Positions 17,030 through 25,260 of a stretch of DNA of 64,000 nucleotides are shown in pieces (the first letter of the stretch is position 1; each line of letters begins with the position of its first letter). Location of the stretch: positions 34,157 through 98,156 of the forward strand of contig DAISIR010000010.1 of assembly GCA_036821905.1 (NCBI GenBank). The letters are read 5' to 3'. A program made the position numbers and the translations under genes. Under the pieces are notes generated by a model. That model saw nothing but the letters and a program-made list of their open reading frames with translations. It was not told where the DNA came from and did not search any database. This DNA is from Brooklawnia sp937867175 (GTDB lineage Bacteria > Actinomycetota > Actinomycetes > Propionibacteriales > Propionibacteriaceae).

Positions 17030-18451
17030 TCAGTTACGGGCGCCGGCCAGTGACTCCAGTTCGGCGATCCCATTCAGAGTCGAGACCGGCGGCTCTTGCT
17101 CCAGCGTCGGGTCGAGGGCGAGGTACGCCTTGGTCTCGCGGGCGATCAAGCCGGAGCAGATCAGCAGACCGATCAGGTTGGGCAGCGCCATCAGGCCGTT
17201 GGCGATATCTGAGAACGTCCACACCAGGTCGAGTTCCATGGTGGCGCCGACGAAGACCACTGCGCTGAACAGCACCCGATACCAGACGACCGCGCGCAGC
17301 CCGAGGAGCCGCTCAATATTGCGCTCGCCGTAGTAGGCCCAGCCGAGAATGGTGGAGTAGGCGAAGAAGACGATCGCGATCGACACTATTGCGCCGCCCC
17401 AGGTGCCAGGCAAACCGGTGCTGAACCCCTCTGCGGTCAGCGCGGCCCCCGTCGAACCGTTGCGCCAGACCCCGGTGGTCAAGATGACCAGACCGGTCAT
17501 ACTGACCACGATGATCGTGTCGATGAAGGTCTGGGTCATCGAGACCAAGCCTTGGCGCACCGGGTGCTTCGTCTTGGCAGCTGCGGCGACGATCGCGGCC
17601 GAACCCATCCCGGACTCGTTCGAGAAGATGCCGCGGGCGATGCCGAACTGGATCGCCTGCGCGACGACGGCTCCGGTGAAACCGCCCACCGCGGCGGTGC
17701 CGGTGAACGCGGCGCTGAAGACCAGGCCGAACGCCGGCAGGATGCCCTGCCAGTTGATGCCCAGGACGACGAAGCCGGCGACCAGATAGAAGATGATCAT
17801 GATGGGCACCATCAGGGCGGTGACATTGCTGATCGACTTGATGCCACCGAGCAGGACGATCGCGGTCAAGACCGCGAGCACCACGCCGACAACCGCGGTG
17901 TTCAGCCCGAAGGTGGTGTGCAGCGCGGCCGCCACCGAGTTCGACTGCGTCATGTTGCCGATGCCGAAGGCCGCGAGCGACGCCGCGACCGCGAAGAACA
18001 GCGACAGGCCCAACCCGAACTTGTTCGGGATCGCCTTCGCCAGGTAGTGCTGCGGACCGCCGTTCATCTCACCCTTGGCGTCGACGGTGCGGAAGCGGAC
18101 GCCCATGAAGGCTTCGGAGTACTTGGCGGCCATCCCGAAGATCGCGGAGATCCACATCCAGAACAGCGCTCCCGGCCCACCGAGATGGATCGCGGTGGCC
18201 ACCCCGGCGATGTTGCCGACGCCGACCGTGGCGGCCAGCGCCGTCGACAGCGCGTGGAAGTGCGACACGTCACCCTGCTCGTCGTCGCCGTCCCCGCGGC
18301 GCAGGAACGCCAACCGCAGGGCGGGCACGAGTTTGGTGAACTGAACGCCGCCCAGCCGGACGGTCAGCCAGATGCCGGTACCGAGCAGCAGCGGGATGAG
18401 GACGAACGGCCCCCAAATGATGCCATCGATCTGGTTGAGGATTTCGAGCAT
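17030..18451 (-). CDS. Alanine/glycine:cation symporter (AGCS family)
   Basis: A 473-residue membrane protein that should import alanine or glycine with sodium or protons. About ten hydrophobic segments and the family motifs GNIAGVATAIHLGGPGALFWMW (in pieces) and NESGMGSAAIVAAAAKT identify AGCS carriers. Length is normal. It converges on the lyase gene, suggesting a small amino-acid catabolism locus (inference). The ATG follows CAGGAG. The intergenic region upstream holds a GGGTC-GCT-GACCC hairpin (18516-18528); I see no glycine riboswitch there. Confidence 0.9.
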   Translation of the reverse strand: MLEILNQIDGIIWGPFVLIPLLLGTGIWLTVRLGGVQFTKLVPALRLAFLRRGDGDDEQGDVSHFHALSTALAATVGVGNIAGVATAIHLGGPGALFWMWISAIFGMAAKYSEAFMGVRFRTVDAKGEMNGGPQHYLAKAIPNKFGLGLSLFFAVAASLAAFGIGNMTQSNSVAAALHTTFGLNTAVVGVVLAVLTAIVLLGGIKSISNVTALMVPIMIIFYLVAGFVVLGINWQGILPAFGLVFSAAFTGTAAVGGFTGAVVAQAIQFGIARGIFSNESGMGSAAIVAAAAKTKHPVRQGLVSMTQTFIDTIIVVSMTGLVILTTGVWRNGSTGAALTAEGFSTGLPGTWGGAIVSIAIVFFAYSTILGWAYYGERNIERLLGLRAVVWYRVLFSAVVFVGATMELDLVWTFSDIANGLMALPNLIGLLICSGLIARETKAYLALDPTLEQEPPVSTLNGIAELESLAGARN

Positions 18452-18602
18452 GCGCGTCTCCTGAGGTTTCTATGGGGTGAGTGTGCTCACTGGTGACGTC
18501 CGGTGCGGGCGACCCGGGTCGCTGACCCGTCTGACATTGCAGCATGGGCAGCTCGGGGCCGCCCGCGATGCCCGGGATCCGGACCGCGGGTAGCCTGAGC
18601 GC

Positions 18603-19430
18603 ATGATCCCACCTGTTGTCGACGTGGCCTGGCTGGCCGGGCATCCGCAAGCAGTGATCGCCGATGTGCGCTGGTATCTTGACGGACGCTCCGGTGCGCA
18701 GGCGTACGCAGCCGGACACATTCCCGGCGCCATCTTCATTGATCTGGACGCCGAGCTCGCGGCCCCGGCGTCCCCCGAAGCGGGCCGCCATCCGCTGCCC
18801 GACCCGGAGAAGTTCGCGTCCGCGATGGTGGACGCCGGCGTCAGCGACGACTCGATCGTGGTCGCCTACGACGATGCCGGTGGTTTCTCCGCGGGACGCC
18901 TGGTCTGGGTGCTGCGGGCCATTGGGGTGGACGCCGCCCTGCTCGACGGCGGGCTGGCGGCTTGGCCGGGCGAATTGAGCACCGCCGAACCCCAGGAGTC
19001 CGACGAGGAGGTCACTTTCGGGATCAGGGGTTGGGGGCCTGACGTGGTGGCCACCATCGACGAGGCGGCGCGCGGCCCGGTTGTGATCGACGCGCGGTCG
19101 GCCGAACGCTACCGCGGTGAGGGCGGTGCCGCACTTGACCCGAAGTCAGGCCACATCCCAGGCGCCCTGAGCGCCCCGATGACGGGCAACCTCGACGCCA
19201 GCAACCACTTCCTGGCTCCCGAGACGTTGCGTGAGCGGTTCGCCGCTCTGGGCATCACCGATGCCAACCCGGTCATCTCGTATTGCGGTTCGGGTGTCAC
19301 GGCCTGCCACAACTTGATCGCAATGGAGTATGCCAGCCTGGGACGCGGTCGGCTCTACGTCGGATCCTGGTCGCAGTATTCGGCCACCGATCGGCCGGTC
19401 GCCACCGGCCCGCACCCCCAGAGGAGCTGA
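18603..19430 (+). CDS. sseA: Thiosulfate/3-mercaptopyruvate sulfurtransferase
   Basis: A 275-residue tandem rhodanese. The N-terminal inactive domain carries IADVRW and AYAAGHIPGAIFIDLD. The C-terminal active domain has VVIDARSAERYRGE and the catalytic loop YCGSGVTACHN, with the CGSGV type that favours 3-mercaptopyruvate in family comparisons. TAGCCT lies 6 nt before the ATG, so the mRNA is probably leaderless. A near-perfect hairpin shared with the next gene follows 43 nt downstream. Confidence 0.92.
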   Translation: MIPPVVDVAWLAGHPQAVIADVRWYLDGRSGAQAYAAGHIPGAIFIDLDAELAAPASPEAGRHPLPDPEKFASAMVDAGVSDDSIVVAYDDAGGFSAGRLVWVLRAIGVDAALLDGGLAAWPGELSTAEPQESDEEVTFGIRGWGPDVVATIDEAARGPVVIDARSAERYRGEGGAALDPKSGHIPGALSAPMTGNLDASNHFLAPETLRERFAALGITDANPVISYCGSGVTACHNLIAMEYASLGRGRLYVGSWSQYSATDRPVATGPHPQRS

Positions 19431-19473
19431 AAGGGCAGGTCTCGGCCGCAAGCGCCGGATCTGGTGTGCAGAT

Positions 19474-19515
19474 TGCGGAGGATCGGGCAGCGTCTATGCT
19501 GCCCGATCCTCCGCA
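19474..19515. repeat. Left copy of a twin 42-bp hairpin
   Basis: A perfect 18-bp inverted repeat (left arm TGCGGAGGATCGGGCAGC) with the 6-nt loop GTCTAT. It lies after sseA and contains the stop codon of the AbiEi-like gene, so it could terminate both convergent transcripts. The copy at 20525-20566 matches it at 39 of 42 positions. Confidence 0.85.
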
Positions 19516-20489
19516 TTGTGCATCAGACGGCAGTTCGGGCACGGGGTCAGCACACCCTGCCAGCCGTGGGCGTACAGCACCGCGGCGATCTGCCGGGCCA
19601 CCTTGCAGGGGCCCTCGGTCACGTCGGCCCAGCCGTAGCGCAGGGTGACGCGTCCATGGACCGCGTGGAGGTTGTCCCGGTCCATGTCCCGGAACCGGCC
19701 CTCGCCCTCGTGCCCGAGCCGGCCGTCCAGTTCGGTGATGACAGCCCCGCCGAGATACTCCACGTCGGTGCGGTGGCGCAAACCTTGAACCTGGCGGGCT
19801 CCTGTCGGCAGCCCGTGTGCACGCTCGACGTCCCGGCGGAAGATCCTCTCCAGTTCACTGTGCACCCCTTCCTGGTGGTCTTGCAGGATCGCCAGGATCA
19901 GCTTGCGGTTGGGGTGCCGCTGGCGGGTGGCGAGGGCCTTCGAGATCGCAGACGCGGTCGTCCTCCGAGTGTGCAGGGCAGCCGCGATCCATTTGCTGGT
20001 ACGTGCCGGGTCGTCGAGGCACAGGTCGAGAACGGTGTCGGGGAGTGGGGAACGCGGCGGCGAGCCGGTTGAACCAGGCAGGTTCCGCGTGCGGATGAAC
20101 TGCCAGCAGTCGCGGTCCTGGAGGCGCACCTCGTCCGGGATGAGGATCTGGATCGTCTCGGGCGGGTCGGGGTGGATGGCCCACAGGTGGCCCGCAGCGC
20201 GTCGGCACAGCATCGCCTGGTCGCCGCCGACCAGGACGCCACCCCAGGCCAAGGACTGCCATGAGGCGCGGGTGCCGTTGGTGTGGTAGAGGCCGGACGC
20301 CAGTGGCGTCCAGATCTCCTGGGTCAGCAACCGGTGCAGCACCGAGCGGGTCAGGCCGAGCCCGAGTGCTTGTTCGCGGGTGAGGACGTCGGCTTGCTCA
20401 GCGGCGAGGCGGCGCAGTTCTGGGGGGATCGATTTGCGGGGGTGCACCTCTCCAGCGTGGTGGGTTCGGCGCGACGGATCCAGTGGCAC
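19494..20489 (-). CDS. AbiEi-like antitoxin-domain protein with a C-terminal nuclease-like region
   Basis: This protein of about 331 residues resembles actinobacterial proteins annotated as type IV toxin-antitoxin AbiEi-family. The N-terminal part (LAAEQADVLTREQALGLGL, then SGLYHTNG) is winged-helix-like. The C-terminal part (HSELERIFRRDVER, VEYLGGAVITELDGRLGH) looks like a DUF559/Vsr-type nuclease core, followed by CPNC. No AbiEii toxin gene is adjacent. Its last residues and stop lie inside the left twin hairpin; reading upstream would cross the right hairpin, so the start is uncertain. I use the GTG at 20489; a GTG at 20447 is an alternative. Function is inferred only. Confidence 0.65.
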   Translation of the reverse strand: MPLDPSRRTHHAGEVHPRKSIPPELRRLAAEQADVLTREQALGLGLTRSVLHRLLTQEIWTPLASGLYHTNGTRASWQSLAWGGVLVGGDQAMLCRRAAGHLWAIHPDPPETIQILIPDEVRLQDRDCWQFIRTRNLPGSTGSPPRSPLPDTVLDLCLDDPARTSKWIAAALHTRRTTASAISKALATRQRHPNRKLILAILQDHQEGVHSELERIFRRDVERAHGLPTGARQVQGLRHRTDVEYLGGAVITELDGRLGHEGEGRFRDMDRDNLHAVHGRVTLRYGWADVTEGPCKVARQIAAVLYAHGWQGVLTPCPNCRLMHNAEDRAA

Positions 20490-20524
20490 TGCGATGCTGT
20501 GGATAGCTGAGCGGCCGGACGCAC

Positions 20525-20566
20525 ATTGCGGAAGATCTGGCAGCGTCTGTGCTGCCCGATCCTCCG
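20525..20566. repeat. Right copy of the twin 42-bp hairpin
   Basis: Same element as 19474-19515, with two mismatches in the left arm (TGCGGAAGATCTGGCAGC) and loop GTCTGT; the right arm is identical. It sits between the start of the AbiEi-like gene and the stop of the DUF2202 gene, where it could terminate the latter. Confidence 0.85.
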
Positions 20567-20632
20567 CAATACTCCCGCGGGCCGCGGCCACCCTGCGCAG
20601 TCATCCGCACTGTGCATCTGATGCCGGGCGAA

Positions 20633-21382
20633 TCAGGCGTTGGGGCACTCACCGGTGCCGTGCGCTGCGGTCTCGTCGGCCGGGCCCTGTCGCGCCCCCT
20701 GCTGGGCGTTCTGGCCGGTGCCGTCACAGGTGCCGTCACAGGTGCCGTCGCAGTTCTGCTGCCGCTGTTGGGTGTTGCCGCCTTGGCGGCCCATCGCGCC
20801 CGGTCCATAGCCGCCCTGACCGTTGGCGCCCTGTTGACCGCCGCCCTGCTGGCCGGAGGCGGCCCGCTCATAGGCGGCCAGGTGGTTCTCCGAGCCGCCC
20901 TTCAGGTTCTCCAAGACGGTGCGCACCGCGGTGGTCTCGGTGGTCGCCAGTTCATGCTCAAGGTCGGCGATGTCGCGCGTCTCCAAGTCGACACCCACCT
21001 GGTAGGCGTCCTGCAGCGACTGCATGCCTTGGGCATACCACTGGTCGTAGAGACCTTGCAGGGTGGCGTCCGAGAAGCTGCCGGCGGTCGCCCCGGCCGC
21101 GGGATCGTCGATGCCGTATTGGGTGAGGAGTCTCCCGACAGCGTCGAAGTGCCGCTGCTCGGATGCCACGATCTTCGAGAACGGACGAGCGCCGTCGTAC
21201 TGATCGGAGAATGCCTGGTACAGGTCGCGGGCGAGTCGCTCCTCCTCGCGGCTGAAGATGAGGCCGGCGATTTCGGCGTCGCTCAACTCGCCGTCATCGG
21301 CGAAGGCCATCGGCAGGGCAGTCAGACTGAACGCCGCGATGCCCGCCACGGCAAGGGCGGAGATTCGAGTGGAGGTCTTCAT
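20633..21382 (-). CDS. Secreted DUF2202 protein with cysteine-repeat tail
   Basis: A 249-residue exported protein. Residues 1-28 form a signal peptide (MKTSTRISALAVAGIAAFSL, cut probably after MAFA). Residues 30-165 form the DUF2202 helical, ferritin-like region with SREEERLARDLYQAF and EQRHFDAV, whose E/H pattern could bind metal. The tail is Gly/Gln-rich and ends with three CDGT units before GECPNA. The ATG at 21382 follows AAGGA. It is divergent from a response-regulator/kinase operon, which probably controls it (see the repeats at 21448-21488). Confidence 0.85.
   Translation of the reverse strand: MKTSTRISALAVAGIAAFSLTALPMAFADDGELSDAEIAGLIFSREEERLARDLYQAFSDQYDGARPFSKIVASEQRHFDAVGRLLTQYGIDDPAAGATAGSFSDATLQGLYDQWYAQGMQSLQDAYQVGVDLETRDIADLEHELATTETTAVRTVLENLKGGSENHLAAYERAASGQQGGGQQGANGQGGYGPGAMGRQGGNTQQRQQNCDGTCDGTCDGTGQNAQQGARQGPADETAAHGTGECPNA
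20717..20752. repeat. Three 12-bp tandem units in the DUF2202 gene
   Basis: The unit GGTGCCGTCRCA is repeated three times in frame and encodes the Cys-Asp-Gly-Thr repeats near the protein C-terminus. Such units can vary in number by replication slippage. Confidence 0.85.
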
Positions 21383-21447
21383 GGTGTCGTCCTTCGTGTT
21401 CCCAAGGGCTGGGGTACCAGCCGATACAACAAGTAGATGCCCGCCAT

Positions 21448-21488
21448 GTGAAGCACCTCCGAAGGCGATCGTGAAGCTTCGGTGAAGC
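21448..21488. promoter_or_regulatory. Direct repeats GTGAAGC, probable response-regulator site
   Basis: Three copies of GTGAAGC start at 21448, 21471 and 21482. The last two are 11 bp apart and the first is 23 bp earlier, about two turns. OmpR/PhoB-family regulators typically bind direct half-sites spaced by 11 bp (established). The site lies between the DUF2202 gene and the response-regulator gene, so it could control both. Confidence 0.55.
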
Positions 21489-21538
21489 CACGCTGCCAAT
21501 CGCCCTGGCCGCCCTGTCGGCCCGCCAAGGGCACCACA

Positions 21539-22264
21539 ATGGGGATTGTGGGTCGAACCGTTCTGGTCGTCGATGACGAACCGCAAATCCGCGCGCTGCT
21601 GCGCGAATACCTGGCCGCCGAGGGCTACCAGGTGCTGGAGGCCGACTCCGGGGCGACTGCCCTGCGTCAGCTCGGGATGCTCAGTGAGCCAGTCGCGAGG
21701 AACGTCGACCTGGTCCTGCTCGACATTGGGCTGCCCGACGTGGATGGTCTCCAAGTGCTCACCCAACTGCGGCGCAGCTCTCAGGTCTACGTGATCCTGG
21801 TGACCGCCCGCACCGAGGAGACCGACAAACTGGTCGGTTTGACGGTGGGCGCCGACGACTACATCACCAAACCGTTTAGCGTCCGCGAGGTGGTCGCGCG
21901 CATCAAGGCGGCCTTCCGCCGGATGGACGCCAGCACTGAACCTGACGACGCCGACGTCATCGTGATCGGCGACCTGCGGATCGACCTCGGCGCCCACGAG
22001 GTGCGGCAGGCCGGGGCCTTGGTCGAGCTCTCCGCGCTCGACTTCGACCTACTTGCTGCGCTGGCCGCCAGCCCGGGACGCGTGCTGTCCCGCGTCCAGT
22101 TGCTCGAGAAGGTCTGGGGATACGACTTCTACGGCGATGAACGGGTGGTCGACGTGCACATCCGCACCATGCGGAAGGCCTTGGCCGATGACCCGCTTGA
22201 GCCCCGGTACATCGCCACGGTGCGCGGCGTCGGCTACAAGTTCCTGCCCGGGAGACCTCGGTGA
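21539..22264 (+). CDS. OmpR-family response regulator
   Basis: A 241-residue response regulator. The receiver domain has the acidic pair in VLVVDDEPQIRALL, the phospho-acceptor aspartate in LVLLDIGLPDVDG and lysine in ITKPFSVREV. The C-terminal winged helix ends with VDVHIRTMRKAL and IATVRGVGYKF. The ATG at 21539 follows CCAAGGGC. Its stop overlaps the kinase start by 4 nt (GTGA). The direct repeats just upstream suggest self-regulation and control of the divergent DUF2202 gene (inference). Confidence 0.93.
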   Translation: MGIVGRTVLVVDDEPQIRALLREYLAAEGYQVLEADSGATALRQLGMLSEPVARNVDLVLLDIGLPDVDGLQVLTQLRRSSQVYVILVTARTEETDKLVGLTVGADDYITKPFSVREVVARIKAAFRRMDASTEPDDADVIVIGDLRIDLGAHEVRQAGALVELSALDFDLLAALAASPGRVLSRVQLLEKVWGYDFYGDERVVDVHIRTMRKALADDPLEPRYIATVRGVGYKFLPGRPR

Positions 22265-23397
22265 ACCGCGTCCCGGTGAAGGGCCCCTTCGGCAGGCTCA
22301 GCGTCCAACTCGTGGTTTCGCACGTGCTGGTGGGTGTTGCGTCCTTGATCACCACCACGGTGCTGGTCTTCCTGCTCGCCCCCCGCCTGTTCGACACCAT
22401 GGGCACTGGGTCGGGTGAGATGACCGGACGCGGTCCAGGTCACGGTGGGGGTGTCGCCGTCGGTTTGGGCGCGTTGCGGCCGGAGGTGCTGTCCGCGCTG
22501 CAAACAGCACTGCTGTGGGGGGTGGTGGTTGGGGTCGTGACGGCCGTATTGCTGGGAGCCTTGGCGGCTCGTCGGGTGCTGAAGCCGGTGACCGCGGTCC
22601 GCACGGCCGCTACTCGGGTGGCGGCGGGCGACTACGGAACCGAGTTGCCGCAGCCGGGCACTGTCGAGCTCAGGGAACTGGTGGACGATGTGGGCACCAT
22701 GGCCGAGCGCCTCGCAGACACCGAGGCGCGACGCGTCCGGCTGCTCGGCGAGGTGGGTCACGAGATGCGCACCCCGCTGACGGTCATCGACGGGCAGGTG
22801 GAGGCGATGATCGACGGGGTGCTGCCGGCGTCGGCCGAGAGCCTGGCCGTGGTCGCCGCGGAATCCAGGCGGCTGCACCGACTGGCCGCCGACCTGAGCG
22901 CGCTGTCGCGCGCCGAGGAGGGCCGGGTGAGCCTCGACCGGCAACCGATCGACTTGGGTGAGTTGGTTGCTGGTGCGGTCGAGCGGCTGCGTCCACAAAC
23001 CGATGACGCCGGCATCGAGCTGCGCTGCACTGCGGCCGACGGTGTGCGGGTTGAGGCGGACACCGACCGGATCGCCCAGGTGGTCACCAACCTGGTCGGC
23101 AACGCCATCCGCGCCACCCCCGCCGGCGGCCGGATCACCGTCACTTGTAGCCAGGAAGGTCACCAGGGCGTCGTCCGGGTCTCCGACACCGGTGAGGGGC
23201 TTGCGGCACCCGAGCTGGAGCGGGTCTTCGAGCGCTTCTACCGGGTGCCCGGACGCCGCTCGACGGGTCGGGAATCGGGCTCGGGGATCGGCCTGACGAT
23301 CGCGAGGCACCTGGTCGAAGCCCATGGGGGCAGCCTGGTCGCGGAATCGGCAGGCAAGGGTCTCGGCGCCACCTTCACCATGCGGCTGCCGGCCTGA
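22261..23397 (+). CDS. Sensor histidine kinase
   Basis: Partner kinase of the preceding regulator, 378 residues. Two membrane helices (about residues 20-40 and 80-104) flank a short, glycine/histidine-rich external loop containing TGRGPGHGGG, which could sense metal or charge (inference). A HAMP linker, the H-box GEVGHEMRTPLT, an N-box (NLVGNAI) and the G-boxes DTGEGL and GSGIGLT follow. Translation is coupled to the regulator by the GTGA overlap. Confidence 0.92.
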   Translation: MNRVPVKGPFGRLSVQLVVSHVLVGVASLITTTVLVFLLAPRLFDTMGTGSGEMTGRGPGHGGGVAVGLGALRPEVLSALQTALLWGVVVGVVTAVLLGALAARRVLKPVTAVRTAATRVAAGDYGTELPQPGTVELRELVDDVGTMAERLADTEARRVRLLGEVGHEMRTPLTVIDGQVEAMIDGVLPASAESLAVVAAESRRLHRLAADLSALSRAEEGRVSLDRQPIDLGELVAGAVERLRPQTDDAGIELRCTAADGVRVEADTDRIAQVVTNLVGNAIRATPAGGRITVTCSQEGHQGVVRVSDTGEGLAAPELERVFERFYRVPGRRSTGRESGSGIGLTIARHLVEAHGGSLVAESAGKGLGATFTMRLPA

Positions 23398-23419
23398 TCA
23401 TCGGCACTGTTCATGCGGG

Positions 23420-25177
23420 TCAGCGGCCCAGCCACTTCTTGATGGTCCGGATTCGCTTGTCGACCTGCTCGCTGGTGCATTGGGCGAGCGCCGGGCCACC
23501 GCAGTCGCGTCGTAGCGCGGCGTGGACGTGGCTGTGCGGCGTCCCCTGCACTCGTGCATATTGGGCAACCAGCGAGTTCAATTCTTTGCGCTGGGCGGCC
23601 AGCGTCCGGTGCAGCGCCTCGGCTGGTGGCACCTTCTCGCGTCGCATGGTCTGCTCGTGGCGGCGCACCTGTCGGCGTTGCCGTTCGGCCAGCAGCCGTG
23701 AGACCTGGTCGGGCTCCAGCAGGCCGGGCAGTCCCAGGTAGTCCGCCTCGTCGTCGCTGGTGGGGGCGGCGTGCATGCCGTAGGCCTGCGAGTCGAACAG
23801 CACGTGGTCGAAGGTCGCCTCCGACGAGACCGCCTCGAATTGGCCGAGCAGCTCATCGGACGCCTGCTCGGTGCGGTTCGCCTGCTCCAGCAACGCGTCG
23901 GTCTCGGCCCAGATGTCGACTGCCTCAGCCGCCTTCGGACGCACAAGCACATGGTCGCGTTGCCGTTCCAGGCTGGCCGCGTGCGCCAGCAGGATCGGCA
24001 CCGTGGGCAGGAAGACGGTCGCCAACTCGCCGCGTCGCCGGGCCCGGACGAAGCGTCCGACCGCTTGGGCGAAGAAGAGCGGCGTCGAGGTGCTGGTAGC
24101 AAAGACGCCAACGGCCAGCCGCGGCACGTCGACCCCCTCCGAGACCATCCGGACCGCCACCATCCAGCGGGAATCGTCGCCGGCGAACCGTTCGATCTTG
24201 CCGCTGGCAGCCGCATCATCGGACAGCACCACGGTCGGACGCGCGCCGCTCACCTCGGCCAGTATCCGGGCGTAGGCCCGGGCAACCGTCTGGTTGGACG
24301 CGATCACCAGCCCACCGGCGTCCGGGAGGTGCCGGCGCACCTCGGTCAGCCGACGGTCGGCGGCTCTCAGCACAGCGCTGATCCATTCCCCCTTGGGGTC
24401 GAGCGCGGTGCGCCAGGCCTGCGCAGTGAGGTCTTTGGTGAGCAACTCGCCCAGGCCTGCCGTCACCTCGTCGCCCGAACTGGTCCGCCAGCGCATCGGG
24501 CCGCCGTAGTTCATGAAGACGACCGGACGCACCACGTGGTCGCGTAGAGCGTCCGCGTAGCCGTAGACGTAGTCGGCCCGGCTGATCATGGAACCGTCGG
24601 CCAGTTGCTCGTAGCTGATGAACGGGATCGGGTGGTCGTCGCTGCGGAACGGCGTGCCGGTCAGCGCCAGCCGCCGGGTGGCGAGCTGGAAGGCGTCCCG
24701 GATCGCCTCACCCCAGCTGCGCGAGTCGCCGGCATGGTGGATCTCGTCGAAGATGACCAGCGTGGGCACCTCGGCGGTGATGGCTTGGTAGTGCCACGAC
24801 CGCACCGCTACGCCGGCGTAGGTGACCGCCACCCCGTCGAACTCCCGGGACCGGCCCCGTCGGTTGCCAGTGCCTCCCGGGTCGAGTTGGATGCCGACCT
24901 TGGCGGCGGCATCGGCCTACTGGGTTTTGAGGTGCTCGGTCGGCACGACCACGATCACCCGACGGACAACCTTGTCAGTCAGCAATTCGGCGGCCACCCG
25001 CAGGGCGAAGGTGGTCTTGCCGGCGCCTGGGGTGGCCACCGCCAGGAAGTCCCGGGCCGCCCGCTCCCGGTACAGCGTGAGCGCTTCGGACTGCCAGGCC
25101 CGCAGCAGCGCGGACGTACCCCACGGCGCGCGTTGCGGGAAGGCGGGGGAGAGCCGTTCGAAGGCGGCCTGGCTCAA
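23420..25177 (-). pseudogene. DEAD/DEAH-box helicase interrupted by an in-frame amber codon
   Basis: One reading frame of 585 codons encodes a superfamily II helicase. It begins at a TTG (SQAAFERLSPAF) with Walker A ATPGAGKTT near residues 48-56. It then reaches HLKTQ, where a TAG at 24919-24917 ends translation after 86 residues. The same frame continues as ADAAAKVGIQLDP, then DEIHHAGDS (DEAH box), ALTGTPFRSDD and the C-terminal helicase motifs with SEGVDVPRLAVGVFATST. A TGG (Trp) at the stop would restore it, as homologues commonly read QW at this point. An internal GTG or ATG near 24832 could give a fragment lacking Walker A. It may be a real mutation or a sequencing error. Confidence 0.8.
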
Positions 25178-25260
25178 GGTTGCACCGCCCCCATGGACGC
25201 GGCAGCTGGGACGGGGGAAGGCATGGGTTCATGACCTTAGCCCACCTGCCGTGGCCGGGG

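Noticed and set aside
18452..18602. Glycine riboswitch upstream of the AGCS symporter
   Set aside because: Only one short hairpin (GGGTC-GCT-GACCC) is present; the tandem aptamer signatures are not visible.
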